Below, in pieces: positions 15,689 through 24,622 of a DNA stretch of 64,000 nt. Under the pieces are notes generated by a model, which saw nothing but the letters and a program-made list of their open reading frames with translations, did no database searches and was not told where the DNA came from. Position numbers and translations under genes: made by a program. Within the stretch, counting starts at the first letter, position 1, and every line of letters starts with the position of its first letter. Source of the stretch: Palsa-506 sp963786975 (GTDB taxonomy: Bacteria; Actinomycetota; Actinomycetes; Streptosporangiales; Streptosporangiaceae); NCBI GenBank assembly GCA_963786975.1, contig CAWBBE010000005.1, positions 310,001 through 374,000 of the forward strand, in the 5' to 3' direction.

Positions 15689-17182
15689 TCAGCTCACGCC
15701 CACCAGGGCGGCGTTGCCCATGGTCGCGGCGAAGGCCGCCGGGTCGGTGGCGCGCGGTATCGTCTTCCTCAGCTCCTGCAGCTGCTGCCGCGCGCTGTCC
15801 CGCCGCATCCGGACGTAGTGGACGATGCCCTCCGCCTTCTCGTTGCCGTGCCTGAGCTCGTTCTGCAGGCAGCCGCTTGAGTAGACCTCATCGTTACTGA
15901 ACTGGCGGCCCGTGAAGGGCTGTCCGTAAGGCGTCATTGATTCGAGATAGGCGGCCTGGCGGACCCGTGCCCAGAGACCATCGTCGGAACCGGCGCCGAT
16001 CAGCGCGCTGATCGTTCTCGGATTGAACTCGCTATCGATCAGGTATTCCAGGTAGTCGAGGTAGTACTGGCGGTACGCCCGGTTGCGGAGCAGGTTCCGC
16101 ACCAGCGGAACGTGCGTGGAGCCGTGGTCGCGGCGCTGGCTGCGGGAATCCCTCGACCAGTCGAGGATGTCGGTATACTGCCACTGCGTGCTGTCGTAGC
16201 CGATACCCAGGCAGTTATCGTAGTCCCAGGGAATGAAGGTGAAATAGGGCGCGTGCATGAAATCGTCCGCGCCGCCCGGCCGTCCCGAATTGTAGAGATA
16301 GTAGTTGGCCGGGGTCTTGAAGTAATTGTCCCAGCTGCCGAGCAGCACGTTGACGCTCGCCCACCGCAGGAACGTGCGCGTGTCCATGATGGCGTCCACT
16401 GACTCGCGGAAAGCGTCGGTATCGAACCGATCGGTGCCGCCGGGCAGCCCCACGCCGTTGATCACCTTGATGAACCTGGCGAGATCGTCGTAGCTGCTGG
16501 CCCCGGGGTCGTGCCCGTTGGTCTTGAGCCGATAGGCGTGGTCGTCGCTGCCCGGCACGAAGTACTGGCGGCCGCTGTCGTCACCGTCACGCCCGGTCCG
16601 GTGTTCCAGCGTCGCGCACCCGACATCACCGCAATATGCCTTGTACAGGTTGCCTTGGTGATTCGCGCCGAAGTGATCTTTCAGGAATCTCTTGTCGACC
16701 TGCTCGACGACGGCGAACAGGCCGAAGTAGGTCGCATCGAAGGCCAGCTTCGCATAGGTGTGCCGCGGCGCGGGCACGGCGGCGCGCCCGAACAGGTGCC
16801 AGGCCAGCGCCTCGCGCATCTGCGCAGGATCGTTGTACATCGACTTGAGGTTGACGCGGGCCTGGCCGGCCAGCCGCTTGCCGCCATCGTCGGGGTCGAG
16901 GCTGATTTTCCACGAATGTTTCGGCGAGCGCAGCGTCCGGTTCCCGCTGTTGGCCAGCGAGAAGGTGGACGTGCTGAAAGCGGCTTTCCCGGCTAATGAC
17001 CCGGAAATATGCCGCCCGTCACCCGGATTGGCCGGCCACGCGTCGAGCCGTGCGGCTTTCGGTGCCTTCATCGGATGCACCAGCACGTCCTGCTGGCGCG
17101 GGAAGCCGGTGATGTGGATCATGTGCATGCTGGCGTCGAAGAACTCGGCCGTCTCGTGCGCTGCCTCGTTGTTGGCGTCCAT
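15689..17182 (-). CDS. CotH kinase family protein
   Basis: 497 residues from ATG 17182, chosen for the AAGGGGA site eight bases upstream; the in-frame extension to 17290 lacks one. CotH proteins are atypical kinases (the Bacillus spore-coat member phosphorylates CotB/CotG). Family landmarks: NLKSMYNDPAQMREALAWHL, GLFAVVEQVDKRFL, GNLYKAYCGDVG, NVLLGSWDNYFKTPANYYLY and FTFIPWDYDNCLGI, the last holding the metal-binding Asp/Asn pair. No signal peptide is seen, so it may be cytoplasmic, unlike many exported CotH proteins. First gene of the cassette with a propeller and a TIM-barrel protein. Confidence 0.82.
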   Translation of the reverse strand: MDANNEAAHETAEFFDASMHMIHITGFPRQQDVLVHPMKAPKAARLDAWPANPGDGRHISGSLAGKAAFSTSTFSLANSGNRTLRSPKHSWKISLDPDDGGKRLAGQARVNLKSMYNDPAQMREALAWHLFGRAAVPAPRHTYAKLAFDATYFGLFAVVEQVDKRFLKDHFGANHQGNLYKAYCGDVGCATLEHRTGRDGDDSGRQYFVPGSDDHAYRLKTNGHDPGASSYDDLARFIKVINGVGLPGGTDRFDTDAFRESVDAIMDTRTFLRWASVNVLLGSWDNYFKTPANYYLYNSGRPGGADDFMHAPYFTFIPWDYDNCLGIGYDSTQWQYTDILDWSRDSRSQRRDHGSTHVPLVRNLLRNRAYRQYYLDYLEYLIDSEFNPRTISALIGAGSDDGLWARVRQAAYLESMTPYGQPFTGRQFSNDEVYSSGCLQNELRHGNEKAEGIVHYVRMRRDSARQQLQELRKTIPRATDPAAFAATMGNAALVGVS

Positions 17183-17346
17183 TACGTCCCCTTGCCTAGG
17201 CCTGTCCGAACCGGCGAAAAGGGGCTGGGCCGTGCTGCCTGGCCTGTCCCTTTCCCGCCGTCTACACCAGATAGGAGGCATCCGATGCATACCTGATACA
17301 TCGTGCCCGGCGGCAGCGGAGGTGACACCCCCCTGCCCGCCCGCCT

Positions 17347-17724
17347 TCAGGCGTGCTCGTGGCCGAGGTCGACGATGCAGAAACGGTTGCCGTCGGGGTC
17401 GGCCAGCACGACGAAGTCCGGGTCGTCCGGGTAGCTGTCCCAGTCGACCCGGCTGGCCCCCAGCGACACCAGGCGCGCCGCTTCAGCGGCCTGCTCGGCC
17501 GCATCGTGCACGTGCAGGTCCAGGTGGATGCGCGGGTAATCCTGCGGCCTGGTCTGGCTTCGCTGCAGCGCAATCTTGGTCCCGGCGCCGCCGGGCGGCA
17601 CGAGCACCGTCGCCCACCCGCCGAATCCGTCTTCGCGCAGCTGGTAGCCCAGCGCCTGGCACCAGAACTCCGCCGCCCGGCGGACGTCGCTGACGCCCAG
17701 CGCGATCAGTCCGATAGTCAGCAC
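17347..17724 (-). CDS. VOC (glyoxalase/bleomycin-resistance) family protein
   Basis: 125 residues if the GTG at 17724 (VLTIGLIALGVSDVRRAAEF) is the start; the frame is open to 17760 but the extra residues (MRGRGCHCQNRR) look untranslated. The single VOC domain has the usual paired modules: FWCQALGYQL and RIHLDLHVHD, then DPDFVVLADPDGNRFCIVDLG with a C-terminal metal-ligand glutamate replaced by other residues. Function in this broad family (isomerases, dioxygenases, binding proteins) cannot be assigned. Monocistronic. Confidence 0.75.
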   Translation of the reverse strand: MLTIGLIALGVSDVRRAAEFWCQALGYQLREDGFGGWATVLVPPGGAGTKIALQRSQTRPQDYPRIHLDLHVHDAAEQAAEAARLVSLGASRVDWDSYPDDPDFVVLADPDGNRFCIVDLGHEHA

Positions 17725-17891
17725 GCGCCGATTCTGGCAATGGCATCCCCGTCCCCGCAACGTCCGGCCCGGGGACGGCTAGCTGACCGCGCGGCCGGCC
17801 GCCGGCCGCGCGGGATCGCCGCCGCGCCGCCGTCCGGCTGCTGCCGGTTTGATTTAATGTCGCGGATGCTAACTCCTGGCAGCGCTGGCGG

Positions 17892-18851
17892 ATGATCGCG
17901 GCGCTCGAGATCAAGCGGCCGCTTGGTAGCTCGGCTGTCACGGTCCCGCGGATCGCCCTCGGCTGCGGCAACTTCGGCGGGGTCGGCTCCGCGCCGGAGT
18001 TCTTCGGCCACGGGCTGAGCGAAGACCAGGCGCTGGAGCTGATGGACGCCGCCTGGGAACTCGGCATCACGCACTTCGACACCGCCGACGCGTATGGCGG
18101 CGGGCGCAGCGAGCTGGCGATCGGCCGCTGGATCCGGCTGCGCGGGGTTTACCCGCAGCTGACCACCAAGACGTTCAACCCGGTGCAGGCCGGGGCGGGC
18201 AGCGGCCTGCGCCCGGACCGGATCGGCCGGCAGCTGGGCGCGAGCCTGGAACGGCTCGGGGTGGATCATGTCGGCCTGTACCTCGCGCACGATTTCGACC
18301 CGGACGTGCCGCTGGCGGAGTCACTCGGCGCCTTCGCGGAGGCCCGGGCAGCCGGCCTGATCAGTGCCTACGGGGTGAGCAACTTCGACGCCGGCCAGCT
18401 GGCCGCCGCGCTGGCGGCGGGCGAGCCGCAGGCGATCCAGAACAGCTACTCTTTGCTGGCCCGCCAGGACGAGCCGGAGCTGCTGCCGCTGTGCGCCCAG
18501 CGCGGCGTCGCCTACCTGGCGTTCAGCCCGCTGGCGGGCGGCTGGCTGACCGGCAAGTACCGGCGCGGCGAGCCGTACCCGGCCGGCTCGCGGATGACCC
18601 AGCGCCCCGGGCCGTACCAGGAGTTCACGGCGGCCCGGACGTTCGCCGCCCTGGACAGGCTCCGGGCGCTGGCCGCTGCCCGCGGCACCTCGATGGCTGG
18701 CCTCGCGCTCGGCTGGCTGCTGGCCGGCCGCCGGGTCACCCAGATCGTGGTCGGCCCGGGCAGGCCGGAGCACCTGGCGCCGGTCCGCGAGGCACTTGAG
18801 CGTCCGCTCACCGGCGGCGAACGGGCGGCCGTCGAGGAGGTGTTCGCCTGA
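17892..18851 (+). CDS. Aldo/keto reductase
   Basis: 319 residues, ATG 17892. NAD(P)H-dependent carbonyl reductase of the (alpha/beta)8-barrel AKR family. The catalytic tetrad can be placed: Asp and Tyr in HFDTADAYGGGRSEL (about residue 58), Lys in LTTKTFNP (about 92) and His in GLYLAHDFDPD (about 131). The cofactor-binding C-terminal part includes SPLAGGWLTGKYRRG and GWLLAGRRVTQIVVG. It is the first gene of a three-gene unit: its TGA overlaps the ATG of the ornithine cyclodeaminase gene at 18851. Confidence 0.85.
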   Translation: MIAALEIKRPLGSSAVTVPRIALGCGNFGGVGSAPEFFGHGLSEDQALELMDAAWELGITHFDTADAYGGGRSELAIGRWIRLRGVYPQLTTKTFNPVQAGAGSGLRPDRIGRQLGASLERLGVDHVGLYLAHDFDPDVPLAESLGAFAEARAAGLISAYGVSNFDAGQLAAALAAGEPQAIQNSYSLLARQDEPELLPLCAQRGVAYLAFSPLAGGWLTGKYRRGEPYPAGSRMTQRPGPYQEFTAARTFAALDRLRALAAARGTSMAGLALGWLLAGRRVTQIVVGPGRPEHLAPVREALERPLTGGERAAVEEVFA

Positions 18852-19845
18852 TGCGCGTCCTGTTCCTCGGACATCGCGACGTGCTGGCCGCGCTCTCGCC
18901 GGAGGCATGCGCCGAGGCGATGACCGCCGCGCTCGTCCGGCAGGCCGGCGGCGAGACCTACATGCCGTTGCGGTCGGTGATGATGCCGCCGGAAGCGGCC
19001 GGCTTCATGGGGCTGATGCCGGGCTGGCGCGGGCCGCGGCGCGATGATGCCGGGGCGTTCGCGCTCAAGGCAGTCTGCATCATGCCCGGCAATCCGGCCC
19101 GCGGGCTGGACGCGCATCAGGGGCTCGTCACGCTGTTCGACGGCGAGACCGGCGTGCCGACCGCGATCCTTGACGCCGCGGCGATCACCGAGATCCGCAC
19201 GGCCGCGGTCACCGCGGTGGCGACCAGCGCGCTGGCCCGCCGTGATGCCCGGACGCTGGCGATCCTGGGGCCGGCCCGCAGGCCCGGGCGCACCTCCGGG
19301 CGCTCGCCGGGGTACGCGAGTTCGGCCAGGTGCGTGTCTACGCGCCAACCGGGGCGCACGCCCGCGCGCTGGTGCAGCAGGCAGCCGGCCTGCGCGCGGA
19401 GCTGGCCGTCGCCCGCAGCGCCGAGGAAGCGGTCCGCGGCGCCGATGTCGTCGTCACCGTGACCAGCTCACGTGAGCCGGTGCTCCGCCGCGCCTGGCTG
19501 ACGCCAGGCGCCCACGTTAACGCGGTCGGCGCGAGCACGCCGCAGGCACGCGAGATCGACACCGCCACGGTGGCCGCGAGCGCGCTGTTCTGCGACAGCC
19601 GCGAGTCGCTGCGCAACGAGGCCGGCGAATTCCGGCTCGCGATCGCCGACGGCCTGATCGCCGGCCAGGAGCACGTCCGCGCCGAGCTCGGCGAGGTACT
19701 CGCGGGAACCGCGGCGGGCCGCCGCGACGACGCCGAGCTGACCCTGTTCCGCTCGCTCGGCCTCGCTATCGAGGATCTCGCCGCGGCCGAGTGCGCGGTC
19801 GCCGCCGCGTCGGCGGGCGGCCTGGGCACGGCGGTGCAGCTGTGA
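18851..19845 (+). pseudogene. Ornithine cyclodeaminase/mu-crystallin family gene with a 1-base frameshift
   Basis: Residues 1-139 read cleanly (MRVLFLGHRDVLAALSPEAC to RRDARTLAILG). One base is then missing in the G run 19267-19270, and with it restored the text continues AGPQARAHLRALAGV to the stop at 19845. The break falls exactly in the Rossmann fingerprint (ILGAGxQARAHL). Restored length is about 331 residues, normal for the family of NAD(P)-dependent cyclodeaminases, imine reductases and alanine dehydrogenase relatives. The stop overlaps the GTG of the next gene (GTGA). The tight operon packing and clean sequence on both sides favour a sequencing error over true inactivation. Confidence 0.82.
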
Positions 19846-20789
19846 TCGAGCTGGCGGCGATCGAGGCGGCGCGCGAGCGGATCGAGGGCGCGGCGGTCCG
19901 GACGCCGCTGGTGCGACTGCAGGTCGAGGACGCCCCGGCCGAGATCTACCTCAAGTGCGAGAACCTGCAGCCGATCAACTCTTTCAAGATCCGCGGCGCG
20001 ACCAGCGCGGTCATGCTCGCGCCGGCCAGCGAGCGGGCGAAGGGCCTGGTCACCGCGAGTGCCGGGAACATGGCCCAGGGAGTCGCGTGGGCGGCGCGCG
20101 GGCTCGGCGTCCCGGCCACGATCGTGGTTCCCGAGCACGCGCCCGAGGCCAAGCTGACCGCGATCGGGCGGCTCGGCGGCCGGGTGCTGAAGCTGCCGTA
20201 TGACGACTGGTGGAACGTGATCATCACCGGCCGGGTCGAGGGCGTCGACGGGCTGTTCGTGCACCCGGTCCAGGACCCGGCGGTGATGGCCGGGAACGGG
20301 ACGATCGGCCTGGAGATCCTCGAAGACCTGCCGGACCCGGACGCGGTCGTGATCCCGTACGGCGGCGGCGGGCTGACCGTCGGCATCGCCAGCGCGATCA
20401 GGGCGCTGCGGCCGGAAACGAAGATCTTCACGGCCGAGCCGGAGACCGGCGCCGCGCTGGTTGCCGCGTTCGCCGCCGGGCGGCCGGCTGACGTCGACTA
20501 CCAGGCTTCCTTCGTGGACGGCTCCGGCAGCCGCCGGGTGCTGGACAGCATGTGGCCGCTCGCCCGGCCGCTGGTCGACCGGGCCCTGGCGATCGGCGTC
20601 GGCGAGGTGGCGGCCGCCGTGCGCATGCTCGCCGAGCGGGTCCGGATCATCGCCGAGGGCGCGGGCGCGCTGGCGCCGGCCGCGGCGCTGACCGGCCGGG
20701 CGGGGCCGGGCAAGGTCGTGTGCATCGTCTCCGGCGGCAACATCAACCTGGCCAAGCTGGCGGAGATCCTGACCGGAGCCGAGGGATAG
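19842..20789 (+). CDS. PLP-dependent threonine/serine dehydratase family protein
   Basis: 315 residues from GTG 19842, coupled by a 4-base overlap to the upstream gene. Fold-type II PLP enzyme: the Schiff-base lysine is in PINSFKIRGA (about residue 50), the substrate loop in TASAGNMAQGVAW, and the phosphate-binding glycine loop in IPYGGGGLTVGIA (about 168). There is no C-terminal ACT regulatory domain, so it is a catabolic-type dehydratase. Pairing with an ornithine cyclodeaminase homologue also occurs in ectoine utilisation (EutB/EutC), but no other ectoine genes are present, so the substrate stays open. Confidence 0.82.
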   Translation: MIELAAIEAARERIEGAAVRTPLVRLQVEDAPAEIYLKCENLQPINSFKIRGATSAVMLAPASERAKGLVTASAGNMAQGVAWAARGLGVPATIVVPEHAPEAKLTAIGRLGGRVLKLPYDDWWNVIITGRVEGVDGLFVHPVQDPAVMAGNGTIGLEILEDLPDPDAVVIPYGGGGLTVGIASAIRALRPETKIFTAEPETGAALVAAFAAGRPADVDYQASFVDGSGSRRVLDSMWPLARPLVDRALAIGVGEVAAAVRMLAERVRIIAEGAGALAPAAALTGRAGPGKVVCIVSGGNINLAKLAEILTGAEG

Positions 20790-20856
20790 CCAGGCCCGCG
20801 CCCGGCCGGGAAACCCGCAAGAACGCAGCGAGGACCTCAAGCTCGCCTACCTGGGC

Positions 20857-20880
20857 CGCTGATGCCGATTTTCATCAGCG
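20857..20880. terminator. Hairpin between convergent genes
   Basis: CGCTGATG and CATCAGCG form a perfect 8-bp stem with an 8-base loop (CCGATTTT), followed by GTTAAGAAAAA. It lies between the ends of the plus-strand dehydratase (20789) and the minus-strand hydrolase (20926), where it could stop transcription from both sides. Confidence 0.5.
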
Positions 20881-20925
20881 GTTAAGAAAAATCCGGCCAG
20901 CGCCGGACGGATCTGAACCGCTAGT

Positions 20926-21837
20926 TCAATCAGGGCGGTCCGCGTTCAGGAACTGCTCTACCAGCGCCGCCATCCGGGCGGGTTCCGAGACGAGGTCAAG
21001 GTGCCCGCCGTGGTAGACATGCAGCTCGCTGCGGGGGATCAGCCGGTGCATGATCCGCGCGTTGACCGGCGGGGTCAGCGGGTCGTCGTCGCCGGCCAGG
21101 ATCAGCGTGGGCTGGCGCACCAGCGGCAGCAGCGGCAGGCTGGTCCAGCCGGCCGCGGCCAGCAGCTGGTAGTAGTAGCCCTTGCTCGGCGCCGGGAGTT
21201 CCGGCGCGCCCAGCAGCTCGCCGGTGCGCGACGGGCCGGCCCGCAGGCTGCCGCCGTAGATCTGGCCGGCCACGGCGGCCGCGTACTCGGGGTCGCGATG
21301 GCGGCGCGGCGTCAGCATGTGCCGCAGGACGCGGGGGTGGCCGGGCACCATCAGCGCCCCGGTGGCCGTGGCGACCAGCACCAGGCGGCGGACCCGGGCC
21401 GGTGACCGCACCGCGAACTGCTGCGCGAGCCCGCCTCCCCACGAGATGCCCAGCACGTCGGCCTGGCCGTAGCCGAGCTGGTCGAGCAGGCTGGTCAGCA
21501 GCGGCGCCAGCGTCCACATGTGGTAGGGGACGACCGGCGGCGGCGACCCGCCGATGCCCGGCATGTCGAACCGGACCACCACCCGCCGCGGGTCGAGCGC
21601 GTCCACGAACGGCTGCAGCAGCTCAAGCCGGGCGCCGATGCCGTTGCAGAGCAGCAGCGGCGGCCACGGCGAGTTCCCGGGCCGGACCGCGACCCGCAGC
21701 ATCCGCCCCGGCAGTTCCAGCGTCCGGACGCGCTCCGGCGCGGGCGCGCGCCGCCGCCAGCCGCTGGCGATGGCACGCCAGCCGCCCGGCCGCCGGGTTT
21801 CCCCGGCCGCCTCGGGGTGGTGCAGGTCAGCGGTCAC
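20926..21837 (-). CDS. Alpha/beta hydrolase similar to poly(3-hydroxyalkanoate) depolymerase
   Basis: 303 residues, start GTG/ATG at 21837. The alpha/beta hydrolase fold is shown by the oxyanion region LLLCNGIGARLELLQPFVDAL (about residue 61), the nucleophile elbow GISWGGGLAQQFA (about 149), the Asp in LILAGDDDPLTPP (about 247) and the His in HVYHGGHLDLV (about 276). The NGIGA...FDMPGIGGS pattern is that of intracellular medium-chain PHA depolymerases, which release hydroxy acids from storage polymer. General lipase or esterase activity is the alternative. No PHA synthase or phasin is nearby. Confidence 0.72.
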   Translation of the reverse strand: MTADLHHPEAAGETRRPGGWRAIASGWRRRAPAPERVRTLELPGRMLRVAVRPGNSPWPPLLLCNGIGARLELLQPFVDALDPRRVVVRFDMPGIGGSPPPVVPYHMWTLAPLLTSLLDQLGYGQADVLGISWGGGLAQQFAVRSPARVRRLVLVATATGALMVPGHPRVLRHMLTPRRHRDPEYAAAVAGQIYGGSLRAGPSRTGELLGAPELPAPSKGYYYQLLAAAGWTSLPLLPLVRQPTLILAGDDDPLTPPVNARIMHRLIPRSELHVYHGGHLDLVSEPARMAALVEQFLNADRPD

Positions 21838-22091
21838 AGCAGGATGTCCCCCGAGCGCCTCGCACGGCCAGGGAGGCCTGCTGCCATTTAGCCCCGCAAG
21901 GCCCTATTGCCTGCACAGTACCTCAAAAGGGACTCCCTGGCTGGCCCGCGGGCGGGGCCGCGTCCCGCCCCGCCCGGGCAGCAAGATCAAGCCCATTTTT
22001 AACGCACGGTCCGGCCAGCATGCCGCCGCGCAGCCGGGACGTGACCGGTGATGGTCCCGGTCACCGGCACCGGCGGCGGGATCCGGCGGCG

Positions 22092-23350
22092 TCACCGGCC
22101 GCGGGAGCTGACCTGGCCGCGGCCGGCTCGGCCGGGCGGGCCCGGGCCGAGCCGGCCGCGGCCGATCACGCCCTGGCTGATCCGCAGGATCCCGGCGATC
22201 GCCGGAAGCCGCAGCAGCTGCTCGGCGCGCCGCAGCAGGGCCCCGAAGTTCGACTGCAGGCGGGCCAACGACGCCGCGTTCTGGCTGATCAGCGCCTGCT
22301 GGTAGGCGGCCTCGACGGTCAGCCAGGTGTTCACCAGGTTCGTCCGCAGCTTGCACCGCACGTCCGCCACCGCGGCGGCGATCTCGGCCGGGGTCGGCGT
22401 GGACGGCCAGCTGCGGTTCGCGATCTGCTGGGGCGTCTTGTAGGTCAGGCCGCTGCGCGCCATGCAGGCCGACCAGGCCCGCTGCACCGCGAGGACGTGC
22501 GGGTCGGACTGCGTCCACTGGGCCGACTGGATGGCGATCCCCGGCACCGGGTCGGGGTTGGGATCTCCGCTGAGCTTGCCGTACAGCCCGAGATTGGCGG
22601 CCTGCAGGCAGCCCTCCCGCGGCGGCGCGTTCGCCCGGGCGCCGGGGACGAAGCCGAGCAGCGCGCTGGTCCAGGCCGGCCCGTGCTTGTTCTGCTCGCC
22701 GACGAACGCGGGCAGCGCGAAGCCGCCCGGCCCGTTGGGCTGCGCGGGCTGCTTGTAGCCGAACTCCTCCGCCTGGGTAAGGTCGGCGATGCCGTAGCCG
22801 CTGTTCTCCAGGAACTGCACGTTGGCCGCCCCGCCGCCGGGCTGGGAGGCCAGCGGGTAGCTGAAGCCCGCCGCCGTCATGCACCGCTGGGTCAGCAGGT
22901 CATCGGCCGCCGTCAGCGCGTCCTGCTCCTGGACCGCCACCTGCTCGTAGCTGTCCAGCGGCAGGGCCACGGCCAGCGGGGAGCTGGCCGGCGGGATCGG
23001 GCCCAGCGAGATTTTCGGCCGTCCGGCGCTGCCGCCCGGCGCCGCGGGCAGCACGAAGATGCCGCCGCCCCCGGACACGAAGAAGAACCCGCCGCCGGCC
23101 GGTCCGCGCCCCCCGTTGATGCTGACCCCGCCGTGGCCGATCCGCCGGATATTCACCCCCGGCCGGGCCCCCGGTGGCCGGCCCGCGGCTCCCGGGCCGC
23201 CAGCGCGGGACGGCCCGGCCGGCCCGCCGAGCAGGCGGCGGCCAGCGCCACGGCCAGCACGCAGGCCAGCACCGGCCCGGCCCGGCTCCGCGCCGGGACG
23301 CCGCGCCGCGCCTCCCTCACCCGGACCTCCTTCCCGGCCGCTCTCGCCAT
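22092..23350 (-). pseudogene. Probable lipoprotein of the ABC exporter locus, frame broken near the N-terminus
   Basis: The N-terminus has a lipoprotein signal: after ATG 23350 (GGGAGG upstream) or, better placed, GTG 23320 behind AAGGAGGT, the text reads ARSRAGPVLACVLAVALAAAC with the lipobox cysteine. This frame ends near 23155. The large C-terminal part lies in another frame: NIRRIGHGGVSINGGRG, then QDALTAADDLLTQRCMTAAG, GPAWTSALLGFVPGAR, WSACMARSGLTYKTP and CKLRTNLVNTWLTVEAAYQQ, ending at 22092. A one-base error in the GC-rich link (23160-23215) would join them into about 415 residues. It follows the permease gene by 18 bases and probably belongs to the exporter. Family unknown. Confidence 0.55.
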
Positions 23351-23368
23351 GGGCTCGCCTCCCGGCCG

Positions 23369-24622
23369 TCAGCGGCGCAGCGCGTCGGCCGGCTCCACGG
23401 TGCCCGCCCGCACCGCCGGGTACAGGCCGGCCAGCAGCCCGATGACCGCGCCCGCCGCCGGGGCGGCCAGCACCACCCTCGGATCCAGCAGCGCGGTCCA
23501 GCTGTGGTAGATCGTGACCGCGAGCACGGCCACGACGCCCAGGCTGGCCCCGATCAGCCCGCCGAACAGGCCGAGGGCGGTTGACTCGGCCAGGAACTGG
23601 GCCGCGATATGCACCGGCCGCGCGCCGAGCGCGCGGCGCAGCCCGATCTCGCCGACTCGCTCCAGCACCGCCACCAGCGTGGTGTTGGCGATCCCGATCA
23701 TGCCGACGATGACCGCGATCCCGGCCAGCGCGAGGAACAGGGTATTGAGGCTGGCCGTCACCGAGTGCTGCAGCTGCGTGGGGCTGGTCGGGGCGGTCGC
23801 GGTCAGCAGCTTCGGGCCGTCCGGCCGCAGCGCGATCGGCGCCTGCCGGGCGACGACCTGGGCCGCGCCGAGCCGGGTATGGATGATCATCTGGGCGGGC
23901 GAGCTCGGCTGCGGCCGCCCCCATAGCCGCAGCGCGGTGGTCGTGGGGATGCTCACGCCCAGGTTCAGCTGGGGTATCCGCTGGTCGCCGGAGATGATGC
24001 CGATGACGGTGAACGGCTGGCCCTGGATGAAGATGGCCGGCTGGCTGGCCAGGTCCGTGATCCCGAGCTGCGCGGCGGCCGCGGATCCGATGACGGCGAC
24101 GTTCTGGGCCCGGGACTCGTGGAATTGGTTGTAGAAGACCCCGGACCGCAGGGTGGCGCCGCTGGCCGCCAGGGCACCGGGGGTCGCCGCGGTCACCTGC
24201 AGTCCCAGCTGGCCCGACTGGCCGGCCTGGGCGGCCGGCGGCCGGGCGCTCACTGCGGCCTGCTTGAACGACACGTTCCACCACACCCCGGCGGCGACGA
24301 CGCCGTGGATCCGGTCGACCAGCGCGTCGGCGTCCGGCGGGAAGTCGAGCGTCGGCACCTTGGCCTTGCCCGCGGCCGTGTCGGCCACCGTGACCTGGGT
24401 CGCGTCGAGCCGGTTGAAGGTGCTGCCGATCTGGCCGCTGGCCGTCTGCGACAGCCCGACGATCGCGACGAAGCCGCCGATGCCGAGGACCGTGCCGAGC
24501 ATGGTCAGCACCGACCGGCCGGGCCGCTGCAGCAGCCCGGCCAGGCCCTCGCTGGCCAGATCCCGTGCGTGCAGCCGCGATGACGGGCCGCCGCGGCGGC
24601 GGCTACTCGATACCGCCCGCAC
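23369..24622 (-). CDS. MacB/FtsX-type ABC transporter permease
   Basis: 417 residues, start at 24622, overlapping the ATPase gene by 20 bases. Topology typical of MacB permeases: one membrane helix near residues 38-58 (SVLTMLGTVLGIGGFVAIVG), a large extracytoplasmic MacB core domain (about 60-290), then three helices in the FtsX domain (LNTLFLALAGIAVIVGMIGI, LGLFGGLIGASLGVVAVLAV, AGAVIGLLAGLYPAVRAG), with ALGARP coupling motif and the terminal EPADALRR. The complex would extract or export a substrate by mechanotransmission, without a continuous channel. The partners are the ATPase and adaptor upstream. Confidence 0.88.
   Translation of the reverse strand: MRAVSSSRRRGGPSSRLHARDLASEGLAGLLQRPGRSVLTMLGTVLGIGGFVAIVGLSQTASGQIGSTFNRLDATQVTVADTAAGKAKVPTLDFPPDADALVDRIHGVVAAGVWWNVSFKQAAVSARPPAAQAGQSGQLGLQVTAATPGALAASGATLRSGVFYNQFHESRAQNVAVIGSAAAAQLGITDLASQPAIFIQGQPFTVIGIISGDQRIPQLNLGVSIPTTTALRLWGRPQPSSPAQMIIHTRLGAAQVVARQAPIALRPDGPKLLTATAPTSPTQLQHSVTASLNTLFLALAGIAVIVGMIGIANTTLVAVLERVGEIGLRRALGARPVHIAAQFLAESTALGLFGGLIGASLGVVAVLAVTIYHSWTALLDPRVVLAAPAAGAVIGLLAGLYPAVRAGTVEPADALRR

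Noticed and set aside
20820..20862. ERSEDLKLAYLGR-stop, resembling the C-terminal end of a LivF-type ABC ATPase
   Set aside because: Only 14 codons; too short to distinguish from chance.
21402..23510. 702-codon plus-strand frame opposite hydrolase and lipoprotein genes
   Set aside because: Crosses gene borders, extremely Arg/Ala/Pro-rich, no motif or start signal.
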